Below are positions 5,774-6,263 of a stretch of 6,263 nucleotides of DNA, piece after piece. The notes under the pieces were generated by a model. The model saw only the letters and a program-made list of their open reading frames with translations, was not told where the DNA came from and made no database searches. How positions within the stretch are numbered: position 1 is the first letter of the stretch; each line of letters starts with the position of its first letter. The translations under genes and the position numbers were made by a program. The DNA lies in contig JAQGMQ010000488.1 in NCBI GenBank assembly GCA_028292305.1, positions 1 to 6,263 on the forward strand, in the 5' to 3' direction. This DNA is from Rhodoferax sp. Lineage in GTDB: Bacteria; Pseudomonadota; Gammaproteobacteria; Burkholderiales; Burkholderiaceae_C.

Positions 5774-6263
5774 TCAGGCCGCGGGCGGCACCACGAACAT
5801 CGTACGTTTGGTGTGCGTGAAATGCGGCCGCGTGATGTCGCTCCACGCGGTGCCGCGCACGGCCAGCCAGGGCGGCGAGCCCAGCGTCTCTTGCGTCACC
5901 AGGTCGTAGCAGGCCAGCGACAGCGGCCCGTGGCCGTGGTTCAAGAAGCGCGAGGCGCGAATGCAGCCCGGCACGCCCGCCAGGCCCGGCATGTGTTCGA
6001 TGTCGTACCAGCGCGCGATTTCCGGCATCCAGCCCGTGTCCGGGTCCATTTCCACCGCGTAGTGGAACCGCGCCGTGTCGCCGGCCGATGACCCTGGCGT
6101 GTCGAACACCTGCTCCAGCCGCGACGCCTGGGCCTGCTTCGCCAGCGGGAAGGTGGTGGTGGCGGCCCGCACCAGCGCGGCCAGGTGGCGCGCCGTCACG
6201 GCCTCGGCGGGCTCCAGGTACGCATAGGCCACACCCGCCTCGGCCGACCAGGCCGCGCGGCGC
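5774..6263 (-). CDS. EthD/dimeric alpha-beta-barrel-like protein, C-terminal part (cut by right edge)
   Basis: The minus frame is open from the right edge to a TGA at 5776-5774, giving 162 visible residues; the true start lies outside the window. A GTG at 6232 is inside the open frame, but the codons before it (..AAWSAEAG) read like coding sequence, so I treat it as internal. Residues 84-100 of the visible part contain RWYDIEHMPGLAGVPGC, followed by a RASRF strand: the W-Y-x-x-x-H-x-P..PG signature of EthD/Dabb-type ferredoxin-like domains. These small dimeric domains occur in enzymes and accessory proteins acting on polyketide, aromatic or ether compounds, and many are uncharacterised. The first 60 visible residues may belong to an earlier, related domain, as tandem copies occur. 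The role is not known. It is on the same strand as the DMT transporter 179 bp downstream, separated by a strong hairpin. Confidence 0.7.
   Translation of the reverse strand, partial: RRAAWSAEAGVAYAYLEPAEAVTARHLAALVRAATTTFPLAKQAQASRLEQVFDTPGSSAGDTARFHYAVEMDPDTGWMPEIARWYDIEHMPGLAGVPGCIRASRFLNHGHGPLSLACYDLVTQETLGSPPWLAVRGTAWSDITRPHFTHTKRTMFVVPPAA

Noticed and set aside
5595..5846. In-frame extension of the DMT transporter back to 5846
   Set aside because: It would overlap the EthD-like gene, lacks family character, and GTG 5594 has a strong SD and suits the first helix.

Overview
The window is GC-rich throughout, densely coded and carries Burkholderiales-style genes. A Comamonadaceae-like beta-proteobacterium (Variovorax, Acidovorax or Polaromonas type) is the best guess, but this rests on general look and family recall, not on a marker gene. 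No tRNA, rRNA, CRISPR array, insertion sequence or phage gene was seen. This looks like ordinary chromosomal metabolism and transport DNA with some unusual local detail.

Layout, left to right. Positions 1-128 (minus) hold the N-terminus of an exported protein with a twin-arginine-like leader. It is divergent from a LysR regulator (307-1167, plus) that resembles the LrhA branch. That regulator's stop codon overlaps by 12 bp the end of a second, convergent LysR gene (1156-2070, minus) that strongly resembles E. coli YjiE/HypT. The second regulator diverges, across a 192-bp gap, from a class III PLP enzyme (2263-3603, plus) very like 2,2-dialkylglycine decarboxylase (DgdA). The gap contains a perfect 17-bp T-N11-A dyad of the LysR-box type. 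Sixty-five bases after the enzyme comes a periplasmic binding protein of the GltI glutamate/aspartate type (3669-4565, plus), with no permease or ATPase gene beside it. Convergent to it is a ten-helix EamA/DMT transporter (4599-5594, minus). Upstream of that, on the same strand, is the C-terminal part of an EthD/dimeric alpha-beta-barrel-like protein (5774-6263, running off the right edge), followed by a long GC hairpin.

How the parts may work together (inference): the central unit of HypT-like LysR, LysR box, DgdA-like enzyme and GltI-like binding protein resembles the dgdR-dgdA arrangement of Burkholderia cepacia, where a LysR-type repressor lies next to the decarboxylase gene. Here it is extended by an amino-acid binding protein. 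The locus probably captures and degrades an amino acid, perhaps an alpha,alpha-disubstituted one. The enzyme keeps the residues for PLP chemistry and the decarboxylation-linked glutamine, but two pocket positions appear changed, so its substrate may differ from 2-aminoisobutyrate. The outer genes (DMT transporter, EthD-like protein, leftmost exported protein) have no demonstrated link to this unit.
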